Shown here one piece after another: positions 1-5,885 of a stretch of 6,879 bases of DNA. The position numbers and the translations under genes were made by a program. The notes beneath the pieces were generated by a model. The model did no database searches and was not told where the DNA came from. It was given only the letters and a program-made list of their open reading frames with translations. The stretch's first letter is position 1, and each line of letters begins with the position of its first letter. The stretch covers positions 1 to 6,879 of the forward strand of contig DBPV01000039.1 of NCBI GenBank assembly GCA_002304995.1. Direction: 5' to 3'. This DNA is from Syntrophaceae bacterium UBA1411 (GTDB lineage Bacteria > Desulfobacterota > Syntrophia > Syntrophales > Smithellaceae).

Positions 1-22
1 CTACCGATTGAGCTACGCCAGC
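1..22 (-). tRNA. tRNA, 5' end only (probably tRNA-Thr), cut by window edge
   Basis: Read on the minus strand, the first 22 bases give GCTGGCG, then TA, then the D-arm GCTC-AATCGGTAG, which is the standard start of a bacterial tRNA (acceptor 5' strand, bases T8/A9-like, D-stem and D-loop with GG). The anticodon lies beyond the left edge, so the identity cannot be read. The 5' half resembles tRNA-Thr genes that head tRNA-Thr/Tyr/Gly-tuf clusters in many bacteria, so Thr is a guess from memory. A consensus -35 box lies about 110 nt upstream (see promoter entry). Confidence 0.8.
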
Positions 23-108
23 AAACCCTTTTAATTTAAAGCATTTTGCCCGAAGCCGCTTCCCGCCGAATACAAAACAGCAGTTACGCTGCTTCGTGCG
101 AATTGCGA

Positions 109-137
109 ACCTTAATTTCTATGCCGGTATTTGTCAA
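109..137 (-). promoter_or_regulatory. sigma70-like promoter for the left-edge tRNA
   Basis: On the minus strand a perfect TTGACA (132-137) is followed by a 17-nt spacer and TAAGGT (109-114), a weak -10 box. An A/T-rich tract resembling an UP element lies just upstream (about 140-155). Predicted transcription would begin near 102, giving a leader of about 80 nt before the tRNA. The leader holds a small hairpin at 79-93 (AGCAG/CTGCT stem, loop of 5) followed by four Ts, too weak to call a terminator. The perfect -35 box and the spacing support the call; the poor -10 box lowers it. Confidence 0.45.
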
Positions 138-189
138 GTAAATTTTTAAATGATTTACCGAACTGACCCAGATCAACCGGAAAGGCCGC

Positions 190-738
190 TCACTCCTTGT
201 CGTTAAAATAATCCGCCGAAAAAATATAGATTTCCGTTTCCTTGTCTTTCCAGGCCCGGGGCGGCAAGCCCGCCTTGTAACAGGTCTCGCTTAGAAATTC
301 CTCCCGGTTCCATCCGTACTCGGTGGCCACCTGAGGCAGCAGCAGGCCGGAATTATACCCCCGGACAATGTACAGACCGTGCCTGCCCACTTCGATTTCG
401 TCGATACTCTTGACTTTCTGCAGCGGGCTCAGAACGGAGATTTCAAAGCGCAAATCACGGATTTCCTCGCCTTTCACCGATGGAAAACGGGGATCGTGGA
501 AAGCCGCGGCGACGGCCATTTCCTGAACCGTATCGCCCAGGGGTTTCACCGCCTTGATATAGCCGATGCAGCCGCGCAGGTGCCCGCGTTTTTTCAATGT
601 CACAAAGGCGCCCCGCTTTTCTTTCAGAATCGGCAAGTCCGCCGTCACTTTCGGCATTTCTCTGTTGCCGGCTTTGGCAATCACCGCTCTTTTGGCAATC
701 TCCAGCAGTGTCTTTTTTTCCTGATCCGTCAATTCCAT
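190..738 (-). CDS. amrA: AMMECR1-domain protein (AmmeMemoRadiSam system protein A)
   Basis: The 182-residue protein is a complete single AMMECR1 domain. Visible family hallmarks are LRGCIG (residues 54-59), HDPRFP (81-86), LLLPQVA (132-138) and the following EYGW...EEFL...TC.KAGL block. AMMECR1 proteins are small cytosolic proteins of unknown biochemical function; in bacteria they co-occur with a MEMO-family protein and a radical SAM enzyme, and that is the arrangement partly seen here, since the MEMO gene lies 16 nt upstream. The start was chosen at the ATG at 736-738 because GCAGGGG precedes it at good spacing and because the longer open frame to 828 would run inside amrB and adds residues unlike the family. 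It is the last gene of the run; no convincing terminator follows the TGA. Confidence 0.93.
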   Translation of the reverse strand: MELTDQEKKTLLEIAKRAVIAKAGNREMPKVTADLPILKEKRGAFVTLKKRGHLRGCIGYIKAVKPLGDTVQEMAVAAAFHDPRFPSVKGEEIRDLRFEISVLSPLQKVKSIDEIEVGRHGLYIVRGYNSGLLLPQVATEYGWNREEFLSETCYKAGLPPRAWKDKETEIYIFSADYFNDKE

Positions 739-754
739 GATATCCCCTGCTTCC

Positions 755-1576
755 TTATCGATAATAAACCGCCGCGGCATACCCCACCACGGACTTTCTA
801 TCCCCTGTAACATCGCCGGAGTTCGCATATTTCAGCAGCAGCGCGTTCCGGGCGCCCCGATGCTGCGCCGCCAGCATCGCCACGGCCATCGGGCCGCCGC
901 CGCAGGCTTCCGTCGTTCCGGCGGCGAGGCTTTCCAGCAATCCCGAAGGATCGTCATTCTGCAGATGCTGAAGGGCAATTCCGTCGATGGCTTTCGCTTC
1001 CCGGTCCGCATGGAAGTGAGACAGATCCGAACTCGCCACCACCAGAATCCGGCGTGTGGCCGCCGCCCGGCTGATCGCGCCGGCCAGACTCCGGCAGGTT
1101 TCCGCATCCTGATCGCCCATGACCAGCGGCACAAAGGCAAAAGAGCCCAGAGCGACCTGCAGGAAGGGAAGCTGAATTTCGAGGGAATGCTCCTGCGCGT
1201 GGGCGGCGGGATAATCGACGATCACCCCGGACTGGGACTGCAGGTCGTCCGCCAGTTTTTCATCAACGGGAACCAGGCCCAGCGGCGTTTCATAAGCCCC
1301 CCGCCTGAAAATCGAAACGCCCCGGAAGGCAACACGGTGGCTGGGACCGACGAGAACCACCGCCTCGTACGTCTTTTGGCGGATAAGGTTGTAGGCGTGC
1401 GCCGCCACCTGACCGGAGTACCTGTAGCCGGCATGCGGCGCAATGAGACCGACGATTTCTCCGGCAATGTCCCGCTCCGGAACGTTCCTGAAATAACCGG
1501 CGATATCCGCCTGCAGCGTCGCCGGATCTCCGGGATACCAGGATCCGGCGATAACGGATCTTCTTATGCTTTTCAT
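755..1576 (-). CDS. amrB: MEMO-family protein (AmmeMemoRadiSam system protein B)
   Basis: The 273-residue protein is a full-length MEMO-family member, structurally related to class III non-haem iron dioxygenases. Motifs in order: SWYPGDP (12-18), IAPHAGY (45-51, His48), GPSH (77-80, His80), EHSLEIQLPFL (129-139), SSDLSHF (182-188), CGGGPM (225-230, Cys225) and the C-terminal YANSGDVTGDR. His48, His80 and Cys225 match the metal-binding triad described for human MEMO1 (His49, His81, Cys244), so the metal site looks intact. The substrate, if any, is not known. The ATG at 1574-1576 lies 10 nt after the stop of the cysteine synthase/CysRS fusion; the only strong GGAGG is too far upstream (1596-1600), so translation is probably coupled to the fusion gene. 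amrA follows after 16 nt. Confidence 0.94.
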   Translation of the reverse strand: MKSIRRSVIAGSWYPGDPATLQADIAGYFRNVPERDIAGEIVGLIAPHAGYRYSGQVAAHAYNLIRQKTYEAVVLVGPSHRVAFRGVSIFRRGAYETPLGLVPVDEKLADDLQSQSGVIVDYPAAHAQEHSLEIQLPFLQVALGSFAFVPLVMGDQDAETCRSLAGAISRAAATRRILVVASSDLSHFHADREAKAIDGIALQHLQNDDPSGLLESLAAGTTEACGGGPMAVAMLAAQHRGARNALLLKYANSGDVTGDRKSVVGYAAAVYYR

Positions 1577-1586
1577 CGGACCGTCT

Positions 1587-3902
1587 CTACTTCTTCCTCC
1601 AGAGAGTTCCCTGCCGGCTGTCGAGGACCTCCACGCCCCGCCGGGCCAGCTCGTCTCTCAGCAAGTCCGCCTCCTGCCAGCGGCCGGCCTTCCTGGCCGC
1701 TTCTCTTCTGGCAATCAGACTTTCAATCTCGCCCGCAACCGCCGGCTCCCCAAACTCCAGAATTCCCATGATGCTGTCGATCGTTTCCAGCGCCTTGAGA
1801 GCCTTCTGCGCCTGTGCCCGGCTGATCCTCCCCTCGGCCAGAGGCGCATTCACCTTGCCGATGAAATCAAACAGCGCCGCCAGGGCTTCCGCGATATTCA
1901 GATCGTCATCCAGTGCGTCTTCCAGCGCGTGGTGCAGATCGTAAATCCACTGATCGAGATCGGGGACATTCCGGGTGCCGTTTTGTACCGCCTGCAGACG
2001 TTGAACGAATGTATCCAGTTTCTTAACCGTATTTTTCGCCATCTGCAAGGATTTTTCCGAATAACTGATCGGTTTGCGGTAATTCATCCCCAGGAGAAAG
2101 AAGCGGATATCCCGGCCGCTGTACCCCTGCCGCTTCAGATCGGCGATCATCACCGCGTTGTTCAAAGAGCGCGACATCTTTCGTCCGTCAACGAGAACCA
2201 GCTCCGCGCCGATCCAGTAACTGGCGCCCGTGCTGCCGGAGTAGGCCCTGTTGATCGCCACGATATTCTCGCCGTGGGGAAACGTTTCGTCGGCGCCGCT
2301 GAGATGAATATCGTAAGCCGGCCCCAGATATTTTTCGGAAATGGCCGCGCATTCCAGATGCCAGCCCGGCCGGATATTTCCCCATTTCGTCTTGTGGTAG
2401 AGGCCTCTTTTCAGCTCGCTTAAGCCGGCGCGCTTCAGGAGGGCGAAATCCGCCGGGCTGTCCTTTTCATAATCGTCCAGATCGATCGATTGCCCCAGCC
2501 GCGTTTTGGCCAGATCGATATTGGACACGCGTCCGTAATCCGCCAGTTTGGAGATATCAAAGTAAACGGAGTGCAGTTTCTCGTAGGCGTACCCTTTATC
2601 GACCAGCTTTTCAACAATCTTGAGCATGGCATCGACGTTTTCCGACGCCTTTACGTAGATGTTGTCCGGCCGGAGATTCAAAAACCGGGCGTCGTCGAGA
2701 AAGATCTTGAGGTACTTGTCCGAATATTCGGTCAGATCCATGGCCGCCTTTTCAGAGCCGCGGATGGATTTGTCGGTCAAATCGACAATGTCCACGACAT
2801 GCTTGACCGCGTAGCCCTTGAAGGCCAGGTAGCGGCTCAGGAGATCGGAGACGACCAGACGCCGGTAGTTTCCCAGATGGGGCGCATCATGGACGGTCGG
2901 CCCGCAGGTGTGCATGCGGACTTCCCCTGTGCCGAGCGGTTTGAAGAGGTCTTTGCGGCGCTTCAGAACATTGTACAGGCGGACGGTGGCCAGTTCTTCC
3001 TTGACGGAGAAAAGCTCCGTGCTGAGATAACGTTCGCCGCTGTCCGGAAAGATAACGACGAGAAGGCCCTCCTCCATCTCACGGGCCTTTTGCGCCGCGA
3101 CAAACATGGCGGCGCCGGAACTCATCCCCGCCAGAATGCCTTCCTCGCGGGCCAGGCGGCGGGCCATTTCAAAGGCGTCTTCATCCAGAATATTCACTTT
3201 TTCGTCGAGACGCTTCTTGTCGAAGATTCCGGGACGATAGGACTCCCGCATGTTTTTGAGCCCCTGAATCTTGTGCTTCAGGTAAGGTTCGACGCCGATG
3301 ATCTGAATCCGGGGATTGAGTTCCTTGAGCCGCTGAGAAAGACCCATGGCGGTGCCCGTCGTGCCGAGCGTGGCGACAACCGCGGTGACCCCTCCCCGGG
3401 TCTGATCCCAGATTTCCTGGGCCGTTCCGAAGTAGTGAGCGGCGATATTGTCTTCATTGTTGAACTGATCCGTGCCGAAATACCGGTCCGGCTGCTCCCG
3501 GAGCATCCGGTAGGCGACTTCAATGGCGCCGTCCGTTCCCTGGGAGGCCGGCGTGAAGACCAATTCCGCGCCCAGCGCCCGCAGAATTTTTTTCCGCTCC
3601 TCGCTGGCCGCCTCCGACATGGTCAGGCACAGTTTGTAGCCCTTGGCCGCGGCAATCATGGCCAGTCCGATACCGGTGTTGCCGCTGGTCGCTTCGAGAA
3701 TGGTCTTTCCGGGCGTCAGGTCGCCTCTTTTTTCGGCGTTTTCAATCATGAAGAGGGCCGTGCGGTCCTTGATGGACCCGCCGGGATTGGCGGATTCCAG
3801 CTTGGCGAAGATGCGCACTTTTTTATTGGGATTGAGCCTCGTAATCTCCACCAGAGGCGTATGGCCGATGCGGTCAAGAATACTTTCATAAACGTTCATC
3901 AT
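1587..3902 (-). CDS. Fusion: CysM-type cysteine synthase + cysteinyl-tRNA synthetase
   Basis: One uninterrupted 771-residue frame holds two complete enzymes. Residues ~5-300 are a fold-type II PLP enzyme of the cysteine synthase family, making L-cysteine from an activated serine and sulfide or another sulfur donor: NPGGSIKDR with PLP Lys45, substrate loop TSGNTG (72-77), phosphate-cradle GTTGT (180-184), and FPDSGERYLST with Ser288 near the pyridine nitrogen. The GGSIKDR and GTTGT forms and the DQFNN block are of CysM rather than CysK type. Residues ~306-771 are a full-length CysRS (about 466 residues; E. coli has 461): zinc ligands Cys333, Cys518 and His543, HLGN (342-345), KMSRS (575-579), and the C-terminal basic GTLWRKK tail, so the tRNA-binding end is present. 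The fourth zinc ligand is replaced by Ile547 and other motifs are altered (see findings). The linker is only a few residues. Two ATGs stand in tandem (3902 and 3899); AAGG lies 5 nt before the first and 8 before the second, so either may be used. Both halves should be cytosolic. Confidence 0.95.
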   Translation of the reverse strand: MMNVYESILDRIGHTPLVEITRLNPNKKVRIFAKLESANPGGSIKDRTALFMIENAEKRGDLTPGKTILEATSGNTGIGLAMIAAAKGYKLCLTMSEAASEERKKILRALGAELVFTPASQGTDGAIEVAYRMLREQPDRYFGTDQFNNEDNIAAHYFGTAQEIWDQTRGGVTAVVATLGTTGTAMGLSQRLKELNPRIQIIGVEPYLKHKIQGLKNMRESYRPGIFDKKRLDEKVNILDEDAFEMARRLAREEGILAGMSSGAAMFVAAQKAREMEEGLLVVIFPDSGERYLSTELFSVKEELATVRLYNVLKRRKDLFKPLGTGEVRMHTCGPTVHDAPHLGNYRRLVVSDLLSRYLAFKGYAVKHVVDIVDLTDKSIRGSEKAAMDLTEYSDKYLKIFLDDARFLNLRPDNIYVKASENVDAMLKIVEKLVDKGYAYEKLHSVYFDISKLADYGRVSNIDLAKTRLGQSIDLDDYEKDSPADFALLKRAGLSELKRGLYHKTKWGNIRPGWHLECAAISEKYLGPAYDIHLSGADETFPHGENIVAINRAYSGSTGASYWIGAELVLVDGRKMSRSLNNAVMIADLKRQGYSGRDIRFFLLGMNYRKPISYSEKSLQMAKNTVKKLDTFVQRLQAVQNGTRNVPDLDQWIYDLHHALEDALDDDLNIAEALAALFDFIGKVNAPLAEGRISRAQAQKALKALETIDSIMGILEFGEPAVAGEIESLIARREAARKAGRWQEADLLRDELARRGVEVLDSRQGTLWRKK

Positions 3903-3990
3903 TAAAGCCTTATCATCAATACTCCATTCGTCCTTTGGGAAAAAGGAACCGTGGAGATGGGTTTTTTAATCATCCTGGATAAAGGGTGGA

Positions 3991-4407
3991 TCAGCTGTCC
4001 ATTTTGGGCAGAGGAATTTTTACAAATGAAACGCCTTCTTCTTTCAACTGTTCTTCTTCCTGCGGCGTGGTCGTGCCCTTGATGTTCCGTCTTTCCTCAT
4101 CGCCGCAGTGGATCTTCAAAGCGACTTCGGCAAATTTATTTCCGACATCTTCGAAGTTATTTTCAATGAATTGCCGCAGCTGCTGGAGCACCTGCGCAGG
4201 CGACACGGCCTCGTCGCCTTGCCGGTCGGCCGCTTTGCTCTCCTTGCCCATGATGGCGGGAGAAGAAGGCACCAGTTCCACGATCGAACTGTTGCAGACG
4301 GGACAGCAGACCAGCTTTTGCGCGTTTTGTTCAATCCAGGCCCGGCGGTCCGCAAACCAGCCTTCAAAGACATGGCCGTTTTCACATTTGACGTCATAAA
4401 TAATCAC
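3991..4407 (-). CDS. DUF1178 family zinc-ribbon-like protein
   Basis: The 138-residue protein matches the DUF1178 family (function unknown): the N-terminal block MIIYDVKCENGHVFEGWF and then CCPVCNS. Cys8, His12, Cys35 and Cys38 are spaced like a zinc-binding ribbon; Cys34 adds an extra thiol. The middle (about 50-75) is low in structure, and residues 76-110 look helical; the rest is charged. There is no signal peptide or membrane segment. The start is GTG (4405-4407), chosen because the MI.YD.KCENGH start is typical of the family and AAGAGAG lies about 10 nt upstream. It is divergent from tRNA-Pro and precedes the cysteine synthase/CysRS fusion by 88 nt with no clear terminator between, so co-transcription is possible. 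A weak TATCAT -10-like box lies upstream near 4434-4439. Confidence 0.88.
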   Translation of the reverse strand: MIIYDVKCENGHVFEGWFADRRAWIEQNAQKLVCCPVCNSSIVELVPSSPAIMGKESKAADRQGDEAVSPAQVLQQLRQFIENNFEDVGNKFAEVALKIHCGDEERRNIKGTTTPQEEEQLKEEGVSFVKIPLPKMDS

Positions 4408-4454
4408 GTTTCGGTGCTCTCTTTACAAAAAATGATATCCTCTTCAAAAACATG

Positions 4455-4481
4455 TGGACATTTCGTTACAAATTTTATAAC
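4455..4481 (+). promoter_or_regulatory. possible sigma70-like promoter of tRNA-Pro
   Basis: TGGACA (4455-4460) and TATAAC (4476-4481) each match the sigma70 consensus at five of six positions. The spacer is 15 nt, shorter than the ideal 17. Transcription would begin about 8 nt before the mature tRNA, followed by a G/C-rich start region typical of stable RNA promoters. The position in an 88-nt divergent gap supports it; the short spacer is the main doubt. Confidence 0.4.
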
Positions 4482-4495
4482 GTCGCTTCCCGTGT

Positions 4496-4572
4496 CGGGA
4501 TGTGGCCCAGCTTGGTAGGGCACTGCGTTCGGGACGCAGGAGTCGCGCGTTCAAATCGCGCCATCCCGACCA
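4496..4572 (+). tRNA. tRNA-Pro (anticodon CGG), CCA encoded
   Basis: The 77-nt gene folds as a full cloverleaf: acceptor CGGGATG (4496-4502) pairs with CATCCCG (4562-4568), then discriminator A and encoded CCA (4570-4572). The D-stem is GCCC/GGGC, the anticodon stem CTGCG/CGCAG holds the loop TTCGGGA with anticodon CGG at 4530-4532, and the T-arm is GCGCG-TTCAAAT-CGCGC. The anticodon reads CCG proline codons. Six Ts (4573-4578) directly follow the CCA and may serve as its 3' end signal. It converges on pilC with 4 nt between the CCA and the pilC stop codon. Confidence 0.97.
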
Positions 4573-4576
4573 TTTT

Positions 4577-5782
4577 TTACACCACGGACGCCAGCTTGAA
4601 GATCGGCAGGTACATGGCGACGATCATTCCCCCGACAATCCCTCCCAGAAAAACCATCATCACCGGCTCCAGAAGCGAGGTCATGGCTTCCACCGCCGCA
4701 TCGACCTCGTCGTCATAAAAGTCGGCGATCTTGTTGAGCATGGAGTCCAGGGCGCCGGTGGCCTCGCCGACGGCGATCATCTGGACGACCATCGGCGGAA
4801 AAATCCCCGTTGCGGACAAAGGCTCGGCGATGGACTGGCCTTCGCTGATGCTCTGGCGCGTCTTCAACAGGGCGTCTTCCACAACCACATTGCCCGCCGT
4901 CTTGCTGACGATGCTGAGCCCCTCCAGAATCGGAACGCCGGAGCTCATCATCGTCGCCATGGTCCGCGAAAACTTGGCGACGGCGACTTTTTTCATCACG
5001 GGGCCGAAGACCGGCGCCTTGAGGATGGCGGAATCCACCGCCCAGCGCCCCTTCTGGGTGCGGTAAAACTGATGAAAGGCAAATCCCGCCGCCACGATGA
5101 TCAGCGCAACCACCCACCAGTAATCCTGGGCAAACTGGCTCATCGCGATAACCATGGCCGTCGGTCCGGGAAGCTCGCTGCCCGAACTTTCAAACATTTT
5201 CTGAAACACGGGAATGACTTTCAAAAGCAGCAGGGCGACGACCGCAAACGATATCACCAGAACCGCGATCGGATACGTCATGGCGCTTTTGACTTTTCTT
5301 TTCAGTTTCAGCGCTTTTTCCAGATAATTGGACAAACGCCCCAGCACCACGTCCAGAATACCGCCCGCCTCGCCCGCGGCGATCAGGTTGACGAACAGTT
5401 CGTCAAAAACCTTCGGGTGCTTTTTTAAGGCATCCGTGAGACTGGTGCCGCCTTCGATGTCCTCCTTCACCGTGCGGATGATCTTGGCGAAGGCCTTGTT
5501 CTGCTCCTGCTGGGCCAGCAGATCCAGACACTGGATCAGCGGCAGCCCCGCGTTGATCATCGTGGAAAAAATCCGGCAGAAGACGACGACGTCCTTTTCC
5601 TTCACACGTCCCGCCAGCAGCGGAACATATTCCAGAAGGTCCTTCGGTTTCTTCCGAACTTCGATGGACTTGAATCCCTGCCGCCTTAAAAGGGTGCGTA
5701 CAGCCAGTTCATCGGCGGCTTCCATTTCGCCTTTTTTGACTTCGTCTTTTTTTGTTGTTCCTTCCCATAGGAAAACCGGCAT
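4577..5782 (-). CDS. pilC: type IV pilus inner-membrane platform protein PilC (GspF family)
   Basis: The 401-residue protein has the usual PilC length and the two repeated T2SF domains (about 69-192 and 271-394). Each carries the GEA.G.L element: AAGEAGGILD (135-144) and AVGEATGALD (337-346), the second within the T2SP_F signature region. Three membrane segments can be seen at about 168-192, 222-238 and 373-394. In the family this protein is the inner-membrane hub that couples the PilB and PilT ATPases to pilin polymerisation and retraction. The N-terminus (MPVFLWEG) is typical, with AAAGGA about 9 nt before the ATG. No pilB, pilT or pilR lies beside it, although such genes often do. It has its own promoter upstream (5827-5855). 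A GspF of a type II secretion system is the alternative; the N-terminal form favours PilC. Confidence 0.95.
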   Translation of the reverse strand: MPVFLWEGTTKKDEVKKGEMEAADELAVRTLLRRQGFKSIEVRKKPKDLLEYVPLLAGRVKEKDVVVFCRIFSTMINAGLPLIQCLDLLAQQEQNKAFAKIIRTVKEDIEGGTSLTDALKKHPKVFDELFVNLIAAGEAGGILDVVLGRLSNYLEKALKLKRKVKSAMTYPIAVLVISFAVVALLLLKVIPVFQKMFESSGSELPGPTAMVIAMSQFAQDYWWVVALIIVAAGFAFHQFYRTQKGRWAVDSAILKAPVFGPVMKKVAVAKFSRTMATMMSSGVPILEGLSIVSKTAGNVVVEDALLKTRQSISEGQSIAEPLSATGIFPPMVVQMIAVGEATGALDSMLNKIADFYDDEVDAAVEAMTSLLEPVMMVFLGGIVGGMIVAMYLPIFKLASVV

Positions 5783-5817
5783 TGTTGACGATCCTTTCTG
5801 TTCGGAAAGTGATTGAC

Positions 5818-5831
5818 ATGATGGCTATCAT
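5818..5831. repeat. short imperfect palindrome over the pilC -10 box
   Basis: ATGAT (5818-5822) and ATCAT (5827-5831) form an inverted repeat separated by GGCT, overlapping the pilC -10 box and predicted transcription start. A second, offset pair, GATGG (5820-5824) and CCATC (5835-5839), interleaves with it. The position suits a repressor operator, but such short repeats arise by chance and no known site is recognised. Confidence 0.3.
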
Positions 5832-5855
5832 AAACCATCTCCCATGTCGTTTCAA
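5827..5855 (-). promoter_or_regulatory. sigma70-like promoter of pilC
   Basis: On the minus strand TTGAAA (5850-5855), a spacer of exactly 17 nt and TATGAT (5827-5832) match the sigma70 consensus at five of six positions in each box. Transcription would begin near 5819, giving a leader of about 37 nt before the pilC ATG. It lies in the 103-nt gap after rlmB, so pilC is probably transcribed separately from pyrF-rlmB, at least in part. Confidence 0.6.
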
Positions 5856-5866
5856 CCAGTTAAATT

Positions 5867-5885
5867 AAAAAACCTGCCGGCCGGC
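5867..5885 (-). terminator. possible weak terminator after rlmB
   Basis: Directly after the rlmB TAG the minus strand has the perfect palindrome GCCGGCCGGC (5876-5885), then AGG and six Ts (5867-5872). A GC-rich palindrome plus a T-run is the expected shape, but without a spacer the hairpin stem is only about 3-4 bp unless it shares bases with the end of rlmB, so the call is weak. Confidence 0.3.

Noticed and set aside
739..828. N-terminal extension of amrA by 30 residues
   Set aside because: It would overlap the end of amrB, has no family similarity, and a good ribosome binding site stands before the internal ATG at 738.
737..1771. A 344-codon plus-strand frame opposite amrB
   Set aside because: It is antisense to amrB, whose MEMO motifs are intact; its translation is Arg/Pro-rich and without family features.
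2988..3002. Possible internal ribosome binding site (AAGGAAG) before a CTG at the junction of the fusion, hinting at separate CysRS translation
   Set aside because: No ATG, GTG or TTG in frame lies at useful spacing; AAGGAAGAA simply encodes Lys-Glu-Glu. At most it is a relic of an old gene boundary.
2490..3905. A long open frame of 471 codons on the plus strand opposite the fusion gene
   Set aside because: It lies wholly antisense to a gene with clear motifs in both halves. Its translation is rich in Arg, Gly, Gln and Phe with no recognisable domain, as expected for a shadow of a GC-rich coding strand.
3931..3947. Hairpin TCCTTT/AAAGGA (loop of 5) between DUF1178 and the fusion gene as a terminator or riboswitch
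   Set aside because: The stem is only 6 bp and A/T-rich, no T-run follows on the minus strand, and nothing resembles a T-box or another known cysteine leader element.
4496..4572. tRNA-Pro as an attachment site for an integrated element
   Set aside because: No integrase gene, no phage-like genes and no repeat of the tRNA 3' end were seen; the flanking genes are housekeeping or pilus genes.
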